Below, one piece after another: positions 31,931 to 43,866 of a DNA stretch of 64,000 nucleotides. A program made the position numbers and the translations under genes. The DNA is from Capra hircus (lineage: Eukaryota; Chordata; Mammalia; Artiodactyla; Bovidae): contig NC_030817.1 in NCBI RefSeq assembly GCF_001704415.2, forward strand, positions 52,251,550-52,315,549. The letters are read 5' to 3'. The notes under the pieces were generated by a model. That model worked only from the letters and a program-made list of their open reading frames with translations. It did not search any database and was not told where the DNA came from. The stretch's first letter is position 1. Every line of letters starts with the position of its first letter.

Positions 31931-33337
31931 AAGTCTCACTCAGCTTATACCCAAGGGAGAACCTAGAGTACCACATGATTAACAATTTTCACTGTCTTTG
32001 GAGATTACAGCACACCTTTACTGAGGACAGAGATTTACTCAGAGTTGTATCCTATTGGAGTACATTGGTCTTCAGGGTTCTAAAATTTCTGGTCTATGCT
32101 TGTTTTGATGTTTAAAGAAAAGGACCATGTGTTTTTGTTTTTATAAGGGGATGGAGTTGATCTTTGTTGCTTTGGTGACTGATGGCATCCATTTCAGTTT
32201 CTTTGGATCATAGCATTTTATTTTCCCTTTGGAGTTTACCTTTTTTCCATTGGATACAGGCTAAGATGGCTATTAATCAGAGTGCCTTATCCCATTTTTA
32301 GATAATGAGGATTGGAGTCCATAACACAAACCAGAGCATTGAGACTGTCACTTCCTGGAGTCTGAAACCTGAGCAGAGTGTCCCAAGGACATGAGTATCT
32401 TTCCAGCAGCTGTACCTGTAGGGTGCTAGGTAGTGGTCCTACTGCCTGGACCCTAGGAATTGCCTTTTGTCATTTTTCTCAGTCTGGATCCCCAGCTGCC
32501 CTGTTGATTGTACGCACTTCTCCCCTATAGCCTTCCAATAAATTCCAGATTTTTCACCTAAGCCAGAATCAGGTTCAGTTGCTGGCAGCCAAAGAACTCT
32601 AATGGTATCCAAGAGGCATAGAACATGTAAGAGACTGCTGCAGATAATTTACTTGTTTTCGGAAAGTGGTGTCTATATTTAGAATGATCTTTCCAGTATT
32701 ATATTTGAGTGCTAAAGCAGTTTTATCCCAGAGACTGAATAATTTGGCAGCCCCAAGTTGGCACCTTCTCAAGATTGAAGAACCCCAACTTAAACATTTC
32801 CATTTGGAAGAGCGAGATATATTAGGAGGCTGATAGCCCTGCTGTACTCCATTCTGTAAAGGGTGATGGATAATATCAAAGTGATTGGGGAGAAACGATG
32901 ATGCTCAAATCCCTGATCCTTCTACCAGTGGTGAGAAATGTGTCTCAAAAAATTGCAAACCCTCATGTTTCATGTTAGAAGATGGTGTGACTTCCCCATT
33001 CTTCCCACACCCAGCATTTCGCTGTGGGTACTCTGCTTGGTTCTGTTTGCTTATGTGGGTGGTGGACAGATCAGAGACTGGAAACCATCCTGCAGTACTA
33101 TCCTCAGGTAAAAGCAGAGAGTATAGAATTTTTTCTGTCTGCAAATGAGGTGATAGTACTTACGCTGCAGCTATGGGATATCTGGGGGGATAACTTCCCC
33201 TTTGGTAGCTGCTATGTACTAATCCAACAATCAGAACCATTTCAATATGTAATTTCCAACCTCAGCTGAGCCCCCAGTGCTGTTTAATAGCTCGTTCATT
33301 CTAGGAAGCCTTCACCACCGGTTCCCTTCCTGGCCTC
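31931..33337. other. Intron 3, unassigned, possible old repeat
   Basis: No gene. Parts such as TTGCTGGCAGCCAAAGAACT (near 32580) look like the end of an old interspersed repeat, but I cannot name it. Open frames at 32885-33148 and 33024-33269 have no domain. Confidence 0.4.
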
Positions 33338-33830
33338 AATTCTTTTTCTCATTCTCCTCTTTCACCCTCATCAAGAGGTTCTTTAGTTCCTCTTTGCTTT
33401 TTGCTATTAAAGTGGTATCATCTGCATATCTGAGGTTCTTGATGTTTTTCCCGGAAATCTTGATTCCAGCTTGTAAGTCATCCAGCCTGGCATTTCTCAT
33501 GATGTGCTCTGTGTATAAGTTAAGTAAACAGGGTGACAATAAACAGCCTTGTTGTGCTGCTTTCTCAGTTTGAACCAGTCAGTTGTCCCATATAAGGTTC
33601 TGTGTTGCTTCCTGACCTACACGCAGGTTTCTCAGAAGACAGGTAATATGGGCTGGTATTCCCATCTCTCCAAGAGTCTTCCACATTTTGTTATGATCCA
33701 CACTGTCAAAGGCCTTAGTGTAGTCAATGAAACAGAGGTAGATGTTTTTCTGGAATTCCCTTGCTTTCTCTATGATCCAGCAGATGTTGGCAATTTGGTT
33801 TCTGGTTCCTCTGCCTTTCTTTCTCTTAGC
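33338..33830 (-). mobile_element. BovB RT fragment, antisense, diverged
   Basis: Reverse translation of 33336-33539 gives MSPCLLNLYTEHIMRNA and LRYADDTTLIAKS, the RT catalytic block. Several positions differ from the other BovB copies here (LYTEH for LYAEY, DDLQAG for EEAQAG), suggesting an older or different subfamily. Both ends are truncated. Confidence 0.9.
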
Positions 33831-34895
33831 TCTCAGGATCTAAACCCAGACTGTTAAACTCTGAAGATGAGCCCCTTTCACTTTTCTACTTTGCCTCTTG
33901 AAAGCTCTTCTAAAACTCTGATCTTAGGTAACTAACTCTCAAATGTGACAGGCAGGGCTATTCAGTCATTCTTTGCTTTGTGAGTATTTCTACCCTTGGC
34001 CCCTCTCCCACCCCCAGGAAGAATTTCTTCATAAAACTAAGTAATTAAAGATGAAGTTCTCACTGAGTTATACCCTACTCTCTCTTTCTTTTGGTGTGAG
34101 TTCATTGAACTGCCTAGATAATGTGAGTTAATAGCAAGCATGCCTAGAAATCCAAAATCATCAATCATTTAGGCTTTTGCTAATTACTTTTCTTAGAATA
34201 TGTTTTTAACATGATTTTTCTTTAATGTGTATTTAAGATGATTTTTAAAATAATTTACAGTGGGGGTTTATAGTAATTTCAGTTCTTCTGTTTTTTCCAT
34301 CTGAAACACATTTTAAGTAATGATTATTCTTTCCTTAACCAGACAGCACTCTTCCACTTACATATATTTTTGGAGTGTGTAGTTTGCAAATGAATAGATG
34401 ATTTCCTTTTTAGAGAGGGAAGTCTGAAGAAAATCTATTTCTGGAAAAAAATTTTACTTTGCATATATGAGCACTTACTTTTTTATAACTAGTTATAACT
34501 GTATATCAGTATGAAGTAACAGAAGATAGTTTGGAAATTTAATAGACTTTTATATGAAACACTAATTACATAGTTTTTTTTATATATTGTGAGCCTAAGC
34601 ATGTTTACCCAAACATAACTAAAATTAAGATGCTTAATGAGACATCAGAATTGCCACATTGTAGCCAAACTCTGTTAAAATGAAACCATAGTGTAGATTA
34701 AAATTTTTAAAGTACTAAAAGTAAGTCTTTATTTATAAACAACATAAAATTGTAAGGATGGATACTATGAATAGGTGATATGCACATTTAAAGCAAAGAG
34801 ATGTGAAGATACTCAAATTGTATTTAAATGATATGAAAGGTGTATTTTTTGTCTGTAGATTCTTAATGAATTTATTCTGTAAATTGCCTTTTTAA
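33831..34895. other. Intron 3, AT-rich, nothing assigned
   Basis: No coding match and no nameable repeat. Confidence 0.5.
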
Positions 34896-35380
34896 AAAAT
34901 ATTCTTTTGGCTTCCCTGGGTCTTTGTTGCTGTGTGTGGGTTTTCTCTAGTTGTGGCAAACAGGGCTACAAGATCTCTAGTTGTGTTGCACAGGCTTCTC
35001 ACTGTGGTTGCTTTTCTTGTTGACAGAGCACGGGCTCTACAGCATGGACCCAGAAGTTGTGGCGCATGGGCTTAGCTGCCCCCCAGCATGTGAGATCTTC
35101 CTGGGCCGAGGATTGAACCCATGTTCCCTGTGGTGCAATGTTAAAGAATCTGCCTGCTAAGCAGGAGATGCAGGTTTGATCCCTGGGTCAGGAAGATCCC
35201 CTAGAAGAGGGCTTGGCAACCTACTCCAGTGTTCTTGCCTGGGAAATCCTGTGGACAGAAGAGCCTGGTGGGCTACAATCCATGGGGTCACAAAAGAGTC
35301 GGACATGACTTAGCGACTAACAACCACCACCACTGTATTGGAAGGCAGATTCTTAGCCACTGGACTACCAGGGAAGTCCT
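34896..35380 (-). mobile_element. CHR-type SINE (long form), split by Bov-tA
   Basis: Left part 34896-35131 (GGTCTTTGTTGCTGTGTGTG to GAACCCATGTTCCCTG) and right part 35334-35380 (GAAGGCAGATTCTTAGCC to GGGAAGTCC) belong together; a Bov-tA lies between them. Confidence 0.88.
35132..35333 (+). mobile_element. Bov-tA SINE nested in a CHR SINE
   Basis: From GTGCAATGTTAAAGAATCTG to GACTTAGCGACTAACAACC. The insertion into a CHR copy fits CHR being the older family. Confidence 0.92.
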
Positions 35381-35587
35381 TGCCTGGTTTTTAGGTTATT
35401 TTCATCACTGCTTCACACTGGTTTCCCAGTTCACTCAGTAAAATTTACTGGGTGTTTGTTTTGTAAAAATATATCCCCACAGAGTGATTTTGTAGTAGAA
35501 AACTAAAGCTGAAACCATTCTCAACATGTACAGCTCACTTCAGGCTCCTGATGGAGCTAGTTGAATTGAGGTATGTTAATACTACAT

Positions 35588-35768
35588 CCTGGGACTTCCC
35601 TGGTGGACAGTGGCTAAAACTCTGTGCTCCCAGTACAAGAGGCCCTGGTCAGGAAGTTAGATCCCCCGTGTTACAACTAAAGATCCTACATGCTGCCATG
35701 CAGATCTGAGATTCTATGTGTTGCAACCAAGACCCAGCACAACCCAATAAATAAATAAATATTAAGAA
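35588..35768 (+). mobile_element. CHR-type SINE with A-rich tail
   Basis: Head GGGACTTCCCTGGTGGACAG, end CCCAATAAATAAATAAATATT. Confidence 0.85.
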
Positions 35769-36923
35769 AATACTCTATCTTGGTAAGTTTGGCTCAATAA
35801 GTCGTTATGATTATCATGTGGCTCTGTACACAGTTATATACAAGAAGAAAAGTAAAATATATTGTTAAACCACTGGCCTATGTGATCCTCAAGAACTAGA
35901 AATGAATCTTAATTTATTTTTAGCACCTCTACAGTGTCTAGCACATTGTAGGAGCTCAAGAAATCTTTCATAATCAAAGGCTCTGGGGTCCTTGGTTCTT
36001 TGAAAACCCTATAGTTATTGCCCATTTTCTTTCAGCAGATACAAAGATCAAAACAGATGATTCCTGTCGGCTAGTATCTAGTAGGTGCCTGATAAATGTT
36101 GACTAAAAGGATCTATTGTTTTAATACATCCTGACTCATTGTCTCCTTGGCAGTTTGCATTGCTATATGGAGTATGTTATCAATTATGTATTCCTTAGAA
36201 ACTTTCCACAAATTATCATCATCATAAATTCAAAAGAGGTAGTCAACTATGAATTATACATGTCTGGATTATCTATACTGTTTTTGATTTAAGCTCATAT
36301 CAGTCCCTGGGAGCCAAGTCCTGGTAAGCAGTCCATGGCCCTTTTTTTGGGAGGGGAGGGTGAGCTTTCCCTTTCCCACCGATTTGATGGCCTAGGGAAG
36401 TATTTGGGACCCCTGTTTCCCCTCGGGCCTTTCATCATGTCTTTGGCCTTTGGGGAGCCAAGCAGTGGGGTCTGCTACCCAGCTGGTTGGAATCTGAAGA
36501 CCTTCTCCTGGTTTCCATGTGCTCAGGTTTCATAATGTCCTGCTGGCTTGGAGTGTTTCCTTTGACTGAGTTGGGAAATGGGAAAATGTATCAAACCCTT
36601 ATTTAATTCACTAGATGATACATAATTTTCTGTCTCAATAATTTGCAAATGGGCTGTTGAAGAGTTTGCTAAAGTCAAGTGATGAGTGCATAGGGGCCCT
36701 TATTAGCATGTCACAGCAGAGATGTGGACAAATGATGTTAACGTATAGTCGGATGAACAGACAGGAACCTGGTTCGTCGTGAATCTAGGGCACCGTCAGT
36801 GAGGAGAGAACCTTGGCCATTGGACCTCATATAGTTACCTAAAAAGGGAATTTTAGCTGGTGGCTCTGTCGTCTTGTCCCATTGGAACAGACATATTAGT
36901 AGAATAACATTGATGATTGTCAT
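35769..36923. other. Intron 3, no gene seen
   Basis: Short MIR-like phrases near 35940 and 36070 are too worn to call. The open frame at 36335-36535 has no known domain. Confidence 0.45.
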
Positions 36924-37403
36924 GTGTATTAGTCTGTGACCTTCAAAGAAATAGAACCAATAGCATATATTTACGATAAGGTATTGGCTCACTTGATTAT
37001 GGAGACTGAGAAGTTCCACCAATCTGCTATCTGTAAGCACAGGAAAGACGGTGGTGTAATTCCAAGGCTTGGGAGCCAGAGAGACAATAGTGTGGATTCA
37101 CTTCAGTCCAGGTCTGAAGACCTGACAATCAGGAGTGCTGAGGGCAGGCCAGTATCCCAGCTCAGGTAGGCAGAAAGCAAATTCCACCTTCCTTCTCCTT
37201 TTTTTTTATATTATGACACTCAATGGATAGGCTAATGCCTCCCCAAGTTGGGGAAGACCTTCTGTTTTACTGACTTCACCAATCCAAATCCTAATCTCTT
37301 CTGGAAACACCGTCACAGACACACCCAGAAACAATATTTATCCAGCTGTCTGGGCATCCCATGGCCTAGTTAAGCTGACGTAATTAACTATCACATTATC
37401 CAA
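36924..37403 (+). repeat. Old solitary LTR-like repeat
   Basis: Begins TGTATTAGTCTG, has CAAAGAAATAGAACCAATAG, TTGGCTCACTTGATTATGGAG and CACAGACACACCCAGAAAC, and ends AACTATCAC. This is the layout of an old mammalian LTR of the ERVL/MaLR group; subfamily not assigned. It is non-coding. Confidence 0.6.
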
Positions 37404-37405
37404 AT

Positions 37406-37430
37406 TCTTTTTTTTTTTTTTTTTTTTTTA
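37406..37430 (+). repeat. Poly-T run
   Basis: About 20 T in a row directly after the LTR-like repeat. Confidence 0.95.
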
Positions 37431-38477
37431 CCTCTACCCACTAGACTTGGCTTGTCATGTGGCTTGGAGAAGATAGTGAATGGAGTTTGAATATTTGTTT
37501 AGTTCTGAATATTTGGTAAAGATTTTCCATGTAAATTAACAAATTGGTGTTTTGGTGTCTGCTCTGTCTGTAATACATTTTAGCTTGTCTGTCTCCATCT
37601 TTGAGGGCCTGATCAGCTCTAGGCACCAGCTAGATAGAGTCTTCGAGCCTTCAGTGTAGACGATCAAATCCTAGAACATGGAGGTAAAATAATAAATTAC
37701 TCAGCCATCTACTTGGAGCCAGTCCTTATATGAGGGCTAAAGCTGTGACTCAGGCATACAAGACTCCTGCTTTTAGGCCTGCTGCATGTTCTAGTGGGAT
37801 TTATAGGTGTAAACCCTAAGTGGCCAGGGTAATTTCAGCCTAAGCCTAGGGCTCTGAAAAGGTAATTTGATGGAGAGTGATTGTGGGGCTGTTTTGGGTA
37901 GGGGTATAAGGTGACATGTAAACTGAGACTGGAGTGACAGAAGGGCCAGCAAGGCCAAGGTGATGGGGTGGGGGGAGGAGACACACGCAGAAGAGAACAT
38001 TCTGAAGAGGAGGCACTGCAGGTTCCAAGGCATAAGGTGTAAGAAGCTTGGCATGTTAGAGGAGCAGAAGGAGGACCAATGGGACTGGAGTGTCATGGGT
38101 GGGAGGTGGGTGGAAGTGGGTGATGGGAAGCCATTATTTAATTTTAAACAAAAGAATTTAGAGAAATCATTCATATGTCTGGTACTGAGGATATGCTAGG
38201 AATAAAACAGATAAACAACCCTTGCCCTCATGTTGCTTACAGACTGATTTGTATTTCAGAGAGATCACACTGACTGCTGCCTGGAGAAGGGAATGTAGGG
38301 AAGCTAGAATGGGGGCAGAGGGCATCCAGAGTGGCTTGGGTTCGGGAGTCAGGGTAGAGATGGAGAGAAGTGGATGGGTGCTAGATCTGCCTTGGAAGTG
38401 GCGCTGATAGGACTTCCTGCACATTAGAGTTAGAAAGACTTCTGCTTAGGACTTGGCAAGGTTTAGGGTCCATCAGG
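37431..38477. other. Intron 3, purine-biased old repeat likely
   Basis: Phrases such as GATGGGAAGCCATT (38123) and AGAGATCACACTGACTGC (38258) belong to a widespread ancient mammalian repeat that I cannot name with confidence. No gene. Confidence 0.4.
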
Positions 38478-38695
38478 GCTTCCCCTGTGGCTCAGTGGTA
38501 AAAAAACCCACCTGCAGTGCAGTGGTCGCAGCAGATGAAGGTTCAGTCCCTGGGTCAGGAAGATCCCCTGGAGGAGGAAATGGCACCCACTCCAGTATTC
38601 TTGCCTGGAGAATCCCATGGACAGAGAGCCTGTGGGGCTGCAGTCCATGGGGGTCACAAAGAGTCAGACATGACTGAGCGACTGAGCACACACAC
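38478..38695 (+). mobile_element. Bov-tA SINE
   Basis: Head GGGCTTCCCCTGTGGCTCAG, end GACTGAGCGACTGAGCAC plus a CA tail. It faces an antisense Bov-tA 107 bases on. Confidence 0.93.
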
Positions 38696-38774
38696 ATCAG
38701 ATATCCGGGTGGACATGCCAAGAAGGCAGTTGATATATGAGGCTGGAACTCTGGGGGTTTTTTAAGTCCTAGTG

Positions 38775-39232
38775 TGAAAATCCCATGGATGGAGGAGCCT
38801 GAAAGTGAAAGTGAAGTTGCTCAGTCGTGTCCGACTCTTTGCGACCCCATGGACTGTAGCCCACCAGGCTCCTCCATCCATGGGATTCTCCAGGCAAGAA
38901 TACTGGAGTGGGTTGCCATTTCCTTCTCCAGGGGGATCTTCCCGACCCAGGGATCGAACCCAGGTCTCCTGCATTGCAGGCAGACGCTTTAACCTCTAAG
39001 CCACCAGGGAAGCCTGGTAGGCTGCAATTCATGGGGTCACTAAGGGTTGGACACGACTGAGCGACTTCACTTTGACTTTTCACTTTCATGCATTGGAGAA
39101 GGAAATGACAACCCACTCCAGTGTTCTTGCCTGGAGAATCCCAGGGACGGGGGAGCCTGGTGGGCTGCCGTCTATGGGGTCGCACAGAGTCGGATACGAC
39201 TGAAGCGACTTAGCAGCAGCAGCAGCAGTGGG
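38775..39232 (+). mobile_element. Bov-A2 SINE, split by Bov-tA
   Basis: Left piece 38775-38801 (AAAATCCCATGGATGGAGGA), right piece 39016-39232 (GGTAGGCTGCAATTC through the second unit and a CAG tail). Read together they make a Bov-A2 lacking its first bases. Confidence 0.9.
38802..39015 (-). mobile_element. Bov-tA SINE nested in Bov-A2
   Basis: Runs from AAAGTGAAAGTGAAGTTGC to CACCAGGGAAGCCT and is close to consensus, so it is young. Confidence 0.95.
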
Positions 39233-40144
39233 AAAATTAAAGAGCCATTGTCAGGAGATGCTGTCTTATAAGGCCCCGCGCTGCTGTAATTGGGTCCTTC
39301 CTCATGGGATTTTGGAGTTATATTTTCATTCCCAAGTCCTCACAAATCTGAGGAGAGTTGAAGAAAGAAAAACATGGAGGGCTGTTCTTGGTCATGGCAC
39401 CCCTAGCCTGTCTGTGGTGAGATCCCTGGGCATGGGTTTATATCTCCTTTGCATAAAAGGCATGATAGAAGGCTGTGAGGCTCACACAGGGCGGGCCTTT
39501 CCTACTGCCTCTGGCAAGTGATCATCCTTAAAGATAGGCCACATATTAGAAAAAATACATGAAGACTCAGGACATCACTTTTTCAAGGTGACTGGCCTCT
39601 TCTCTCTACTCATGTGGATTTAGACCATGTACTTCCCACCCTGTAGTCTTACTTGCTACAACTGAGCTTCCTGAAGGCATGGTTGGTACTCAGCACATAG
39701 TTGCTCTGCAGAAAAGAGTTTCTTGAATTGAATCGGCAATAATGGAGAGTTGATGATATGCTTTTTAAAGTAAACACATCATGATGATATATTGTCCCCA
39801 AATGACAAATTAGAGAACATTTCTGGCTTTACAGAAGGATTGTTTTTCTAAGGCTTCAGCATGTGGGGGTGCTCAGTTGCTCAGTCATGTCTGACACTTA
39901 GACTTCATCATAGAATTTCTTTAAGTAATAAGCTCTAGAATGCCTTCTGTTTTCATATAACTTTTCAGTAATGTGAATGTTGTGTTAAATTCAGACATAA
40001 TTCTCTCTGGATTATTCAAAGAAAACACTTCTAATATAATATCTCATTCATCTGCATAAGAATTCTGAAAGTTAAATGGGCTTTTCTGAGCATTGAAGCA
40101 CACACACATATACTCTAAGCATTAACACACACACACACTCACTT
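39233..40144. other. Intron 3, no gene seen
   Basis: A 38-base antisense Bov-tA scrap lies at 39865-39902 and CA-rich patches at 40100-40140. Nothing else assigned. Confidence 0.5.
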
Positions 40145-40640
40145 TTTTTCTGGTTATAAAAATGATGTAAACACGTTGTGGAAAATACAAAAAAGGAATC
40201 AACCGTAATCTAACCCTAGAGATAAGCGAGGCGTTAATATTCTAGTATTATGTTTTATGCACCTTATACACAGCAGGAATCATGCTGTGTATTTATTTAT
40301 ACTCTTTCTTTTTGCTTAATAGTAAATTGTACACATTTTCTCTGATTTCTAAGAGCACTCCATGAACCTCTTACTGGTTACATAATAATATACCATGTAG
40401 ATACCTTGTAAAATACTTGGTCTATGCATCATACTATGAAGACATCTTTGTGCATTCATTTTTGTCATAATACTTATTGTTTGTTTTAAGATTTATTTCA
40501 AGAACTGGTCAAAGGTTATGAACATTATGAATATATTTTTGAAGGACTGCTCTGGAAGCGTTGTAGCATGAAGGCCAACTGTGCATTTTCAATTTTTGAT
40601 ATACATTTTAAAATTATAAATTGACTAAAGTATTTACTTC
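40145..40640 (-). repeat. Old L1 fragment, antisense
   Basis: Has TCAACCGTAATCTAACC, TTTGTGCATTCATTTTTG and CTGGTCAAAGGTTATGAAC in the order of an old L1 3' region in reverse. Confidence 0.6.
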
Positions 40641-40671
40641 TTTAATAGATGGAAATGGTATGATTTAAAAT

Positions 40672-40830
40672 TTTTTACTTTTAAATAGACATCACTTTTT
40701 AGAGCCACTTTAGGTTCACAGCAGACTTGAGCAGAAAGTGCAGAGTTGTGACTTACATACCCCTGTCCCCACATAAGCACAGCCTCCTGCACTGTCCTTA
40801 TCTGCAGCATAGTGGTACATTATAATGGTA
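40672..40830 (-). repeat. L1M 3' end, antisense
   Basis: Contains TTTTTAGAGCCACTTTAGG, GAGCAGAAAGTGCAGAG and ATAGTGGTACATT, typical of an L1M 3' UTR in reverse. Confidence 0.7.
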
Positions 40831-40937
40831 TGGTTTTATTTCTTGTTTCTTTGCTTATAGAAAGATTGGATGTTTAAAAAAAGTGTCATTTGTTTTTAGC
40901 ACCTGTTTTGTGAATTGCACTCATGTTCTTTGCTTAG

Positions 40938-41220
40938 TGATTTTTAAAAAAAGATCTATTTATGTGTTTTATTTTTTGGCTATGCTGGGTCTTCATTGCT
41001 GGTTTTCTTTAACTTTGCCTGGTGGGGGCTACTCTTCATTGTGGTGTGGAGGCTTCTCCTTGCGGTGGCTTCTCTTGTTGTGGAGCACAGGCTTCAGCAG
41101 TTGTGGCGCAGGGGCTTAATTGCTCTGTGACGTGTGGGCTCTTCCAAGACCAGGGATTGAACCTGTGTCTCTTACATTGCAAGGCAGATTCTTAACCACT
41201 GGACCACCAGGGAGGCCCTG
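40938..41220 (-). mobile_element. CHR-type SINE, antisense (long form)
   Basis: Contains GCTGGGTCTTCATTGC, GCTTCTCTTGTTGTGGAGC and ends CTGGACCACCAGGGAGGCC. Confidence 0.9.
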
Positions 41221-41949
41221 CGTGGTGACTTTTTTGATTGAGAAACAGACGAAATTATTGGTTGGAGCCTTTGTCATTTGTACAGTGTCTAATGCAGTGT
41301 TTCTTCAGGAGGGGTCTGTGAACCATGACCTTCTATATTTCTGGGCCCTTGCTTTGGTTCCCTTGGAGTGGGGTCCAGAAACCTGTGTGTTTAACAGGCC
41401 ACGTGGGTGTCCTTACACACCCCAAAGATGGCTGAGAATCCATAGTCATAAGCTTTATTAGAAACAAAGATTTGAAGCATTATCTACCAAAAAATAAGTA
41501 TTAACTTTCTATTAGCTGTAACAATAAGCATTATTTCCTATTAAAAGAGAAAGAGCTCACCAGCACATTTTAATCAGTGGGAGAGTGTCAGAACCAGATT
41601 AGTCAGATTTCAAGTTTTCTTGCAAGATTGTGTTCTGATGACTAACATTTTATTATTCACAGGTGATTGTAAGTGGGTTTGCATTCTTCTATTCTGTTGA
41701 GCAGGTTCATTCAGAAAAAGCTGGAAACTGCAGCAAAGAAGATAGGTCTCGCAGTTCCAAATTCCTTTCAGTGAAATTTTTTTTTTACTGTCCCTATCAG
41801 TGTTACTCAGTCTATAGTGACTTCAGCCAGATTTCCATTAAAGAAAATGCAGAATCCTCATATTCCTCATTTCTGTTTTTTACAAGGAAATTTGAAAATC
41901 CTTAAAAACATGTATGTAAGTGTACTTTTCTGCCTATATGTTATACTTA
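41221..41949. other. Intron 3, no gene or repeat assigned
   Basis: Open frames at 41120-41461 and 41663-41905 show no domain; the first overlaps the CHR SINE. Confidence 0.5.
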
Positions 41950-41964
41950 AAAAATAGTTGATAG

Positions 41965-42096
41965 TGGGACTTCCCTGGTAGTCCAGTGGCTAAACTCTGT
42001 GCTTCCACTGCAGGGGCTGTGGGTTTGATCCCTGGTTGGGGAACTAAGGTCTCCCATGCCGCATGGTGTGGCCAATAAATAAATTAATTAAATTTT
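41965..42096 (+). mobile_element. CHR-type SINE with exact target duplication
   Basis: Head GGGACTTCCCTGGTAGTCC, end CCAATAAATAAATTAATT. The 15-base duplication AAAAATAGTTGATAG is perfect (41950-41964 and 42097-42111). Confidence 0.96.
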
Positions 42097-42111
42097 AAAA
42101 ATAGTTGATAG

Positions 42112-42792
42112 AAGGGAGCACAGAAGCAGTTATGCAAGGCATAAACATATTTTCTAATGGAGCTTGCCTGTTTTTTGCAAATTGGACTGCAAATTGTCAG
42201 GATACCAGAAATCACCAAATTTCCAGAAATGGTAGCAACCAAGTAGTTATACATGAATGTATGCTTAAATGTCTAGATTGGTGCAGGAGGCCATAGGAAG
42301 GTCAGGGGCTTGGTGTGCCTTCTTTCCTATCACCGGTTCTAGGGCCACCTTCCTGATCAGCTGGGATGGGCAGGCGGGAAGGCCTGGGGGAGCTGGCAGA
42401 GACCTGGCCTGAGAGAGCATGACAGTGAGGTCCTGGTTGAGGAGGACAGTGGTTTAGGAGTCAGAGAGAGAAGGCCAGTCTCCCTGGGCTCATGCACCCT
42501 GTGACTGAGCTGTCTTCTGCCCTCACAGGCTGGGCAGGCTTCAGAGAGGAGGGTGCAGAGGTGCTCCCTCCTGGCTCCTCACCTGGATGCAGGCTCTGTG
42601 AGGGTACTGGCTGCACCTCCAGCTCTTCAGCTTCTTCCAGCATACCCTTCCACTAATCTTACTCCAGTGAACGGAGAACAAGAAGAGATGTCCCACCTAA
42701 GGGGGCCCAGCAGCCAGAGGGAGGAAGAATAAGCACAGCCGTTAGAACAGACCTAAATGAAGGTGGCCCTTGAGTGAAAAATAACTGGGACA
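42112..42792. other. Intron 3, no gene seen
   Basis: GC content rises at 42290-42640. Open frames there have no domain. Confidence 0.45.
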
Positions 42793-43176
42793 AGTTATGG
42801 ACTGAATGTTTGTGGCCCCCACCCCCGCCCCCACCAAATTCATGTCTGAAGCTCTAACCTCAGTGTGATGGTATTTAGAGGTGGGGCCTTTGAGCAGTAA
42901 CTAGGTTTAAGATGAGATCATGAGTGTGGGGCCCTTATGGGATTAGTGCTCTTATAAGAAGAGGTAGAGCTCCTTTTTTCTGGCATGTGAGGACCCAATG
43001 AGAAGGTAATTGTCAAGAAGCCAGGAAGGGAGCCCTCATAGTACATGCTGGCACCCAGATCTCAGACTTCCTAGCCTTCAGAACTGCAAAAATATATATA
43101 TTTATTGTTTATTTACTCAGTCTGTTTATTATTTATAAGGTATTTCGGTATAACAGCCTCAACTGAGTAATAAGAC
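42793..43176 (+). repeat. MaLR-type solitary LTR (MLT1/MST-like)
   Basis: Ordered matches: TTATGGACTGAATGTTTGTG, TGTGATGGTATTTAGAGGTG, GATTAGTGCTCTTATAAGAA, ATGTGAGGACCCAATGAG and a TAAGACA-like end. Non-coding remnant of an old ERVL-MaLR element. Confidence 0.78.
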
Positions 43177-43582
43177 AGAGATTAAGGGATCTGAATACAA
43201 CATAAAATTTCTTCCTTGAACTTAAATTTGTAAAAGTCAGTAGAGACACAGATGATTGCTTTTATGAATTGAATTAGTTGCCTACAAGGGAAGGTAGATG
43301 AAGTGCTGAAAAATCAGTGCCAGACACAAGGGGAGAAAAATCATGAGGGGGAAGATACAAGATTTGGAGGGCGGATCCAGGACAGCCAGCTTGTGAATAA
43401 TAGGAACTGCAGAATGAGACAAAAAGCAGAGGGAGAAAAAACAATAATAGAAGAATGTTTACCTGAGTTGAAGGTAAATCTGAAATGTTCAATGAGTTCT
43501 AGGTAGAAATGAATTTTTAAAAAAATCCACAGTTTTTTTCCTGATAAAAATCCTCAATTCTGAAGATGAAAAACAAGCATCT
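43177..43582. other. Intron 3, nothing assigned
   Basis: AT-rich stretch without a gene or nameable repeat. Confidence 0.5.
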
Positions 43583-43593
43583 AGGCATAAGGA

Positions 43594-43866
43594 AGGAGAA
43601 GGCAATGGCACCCCACTCCAGTACTCTTGTCTGGCAAATCCCATGGATGGAGGAGTCTGGTAGGCTGCAGTCCATGGGGTCGCTAAGAGTTGGACACATC
43701 TGAGCGACTTCACTTTGACTTTTCACTTTCATGCATTGGAGAAGGAAATGGCAACCCACTCCAGTGTTCTTGCCTGGAGAATCCCAGGGATGGGGGAGCC
43801 TGGTGGGCTACCGTCTATGGGGTCATACAGAGTCGGACACGACTGAAGCGACTTAGCAGCAGCAGC
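43594..43866 (+). mobile_element. Bov-A2 SINE, full dimer
   Basis: Both units are present and close to consensus, with a CAG tail. An 11-base duplication AGGCATAAGGA flanks it (43583-43593 and 43867-43877). Confidence 0.96.

Noticed and set aside
32885..33269. Possible processed pseudogene
   Set aside because: Two overlapping short frames, but no recognisable protein, no A-tail and no target duplication.
39213..39229. CAG triplet expansion
   Set aside because: The CAG runs (also near 105, 13996, 43857 and 47925) are the normal tails of Bov-A2 SINEs.
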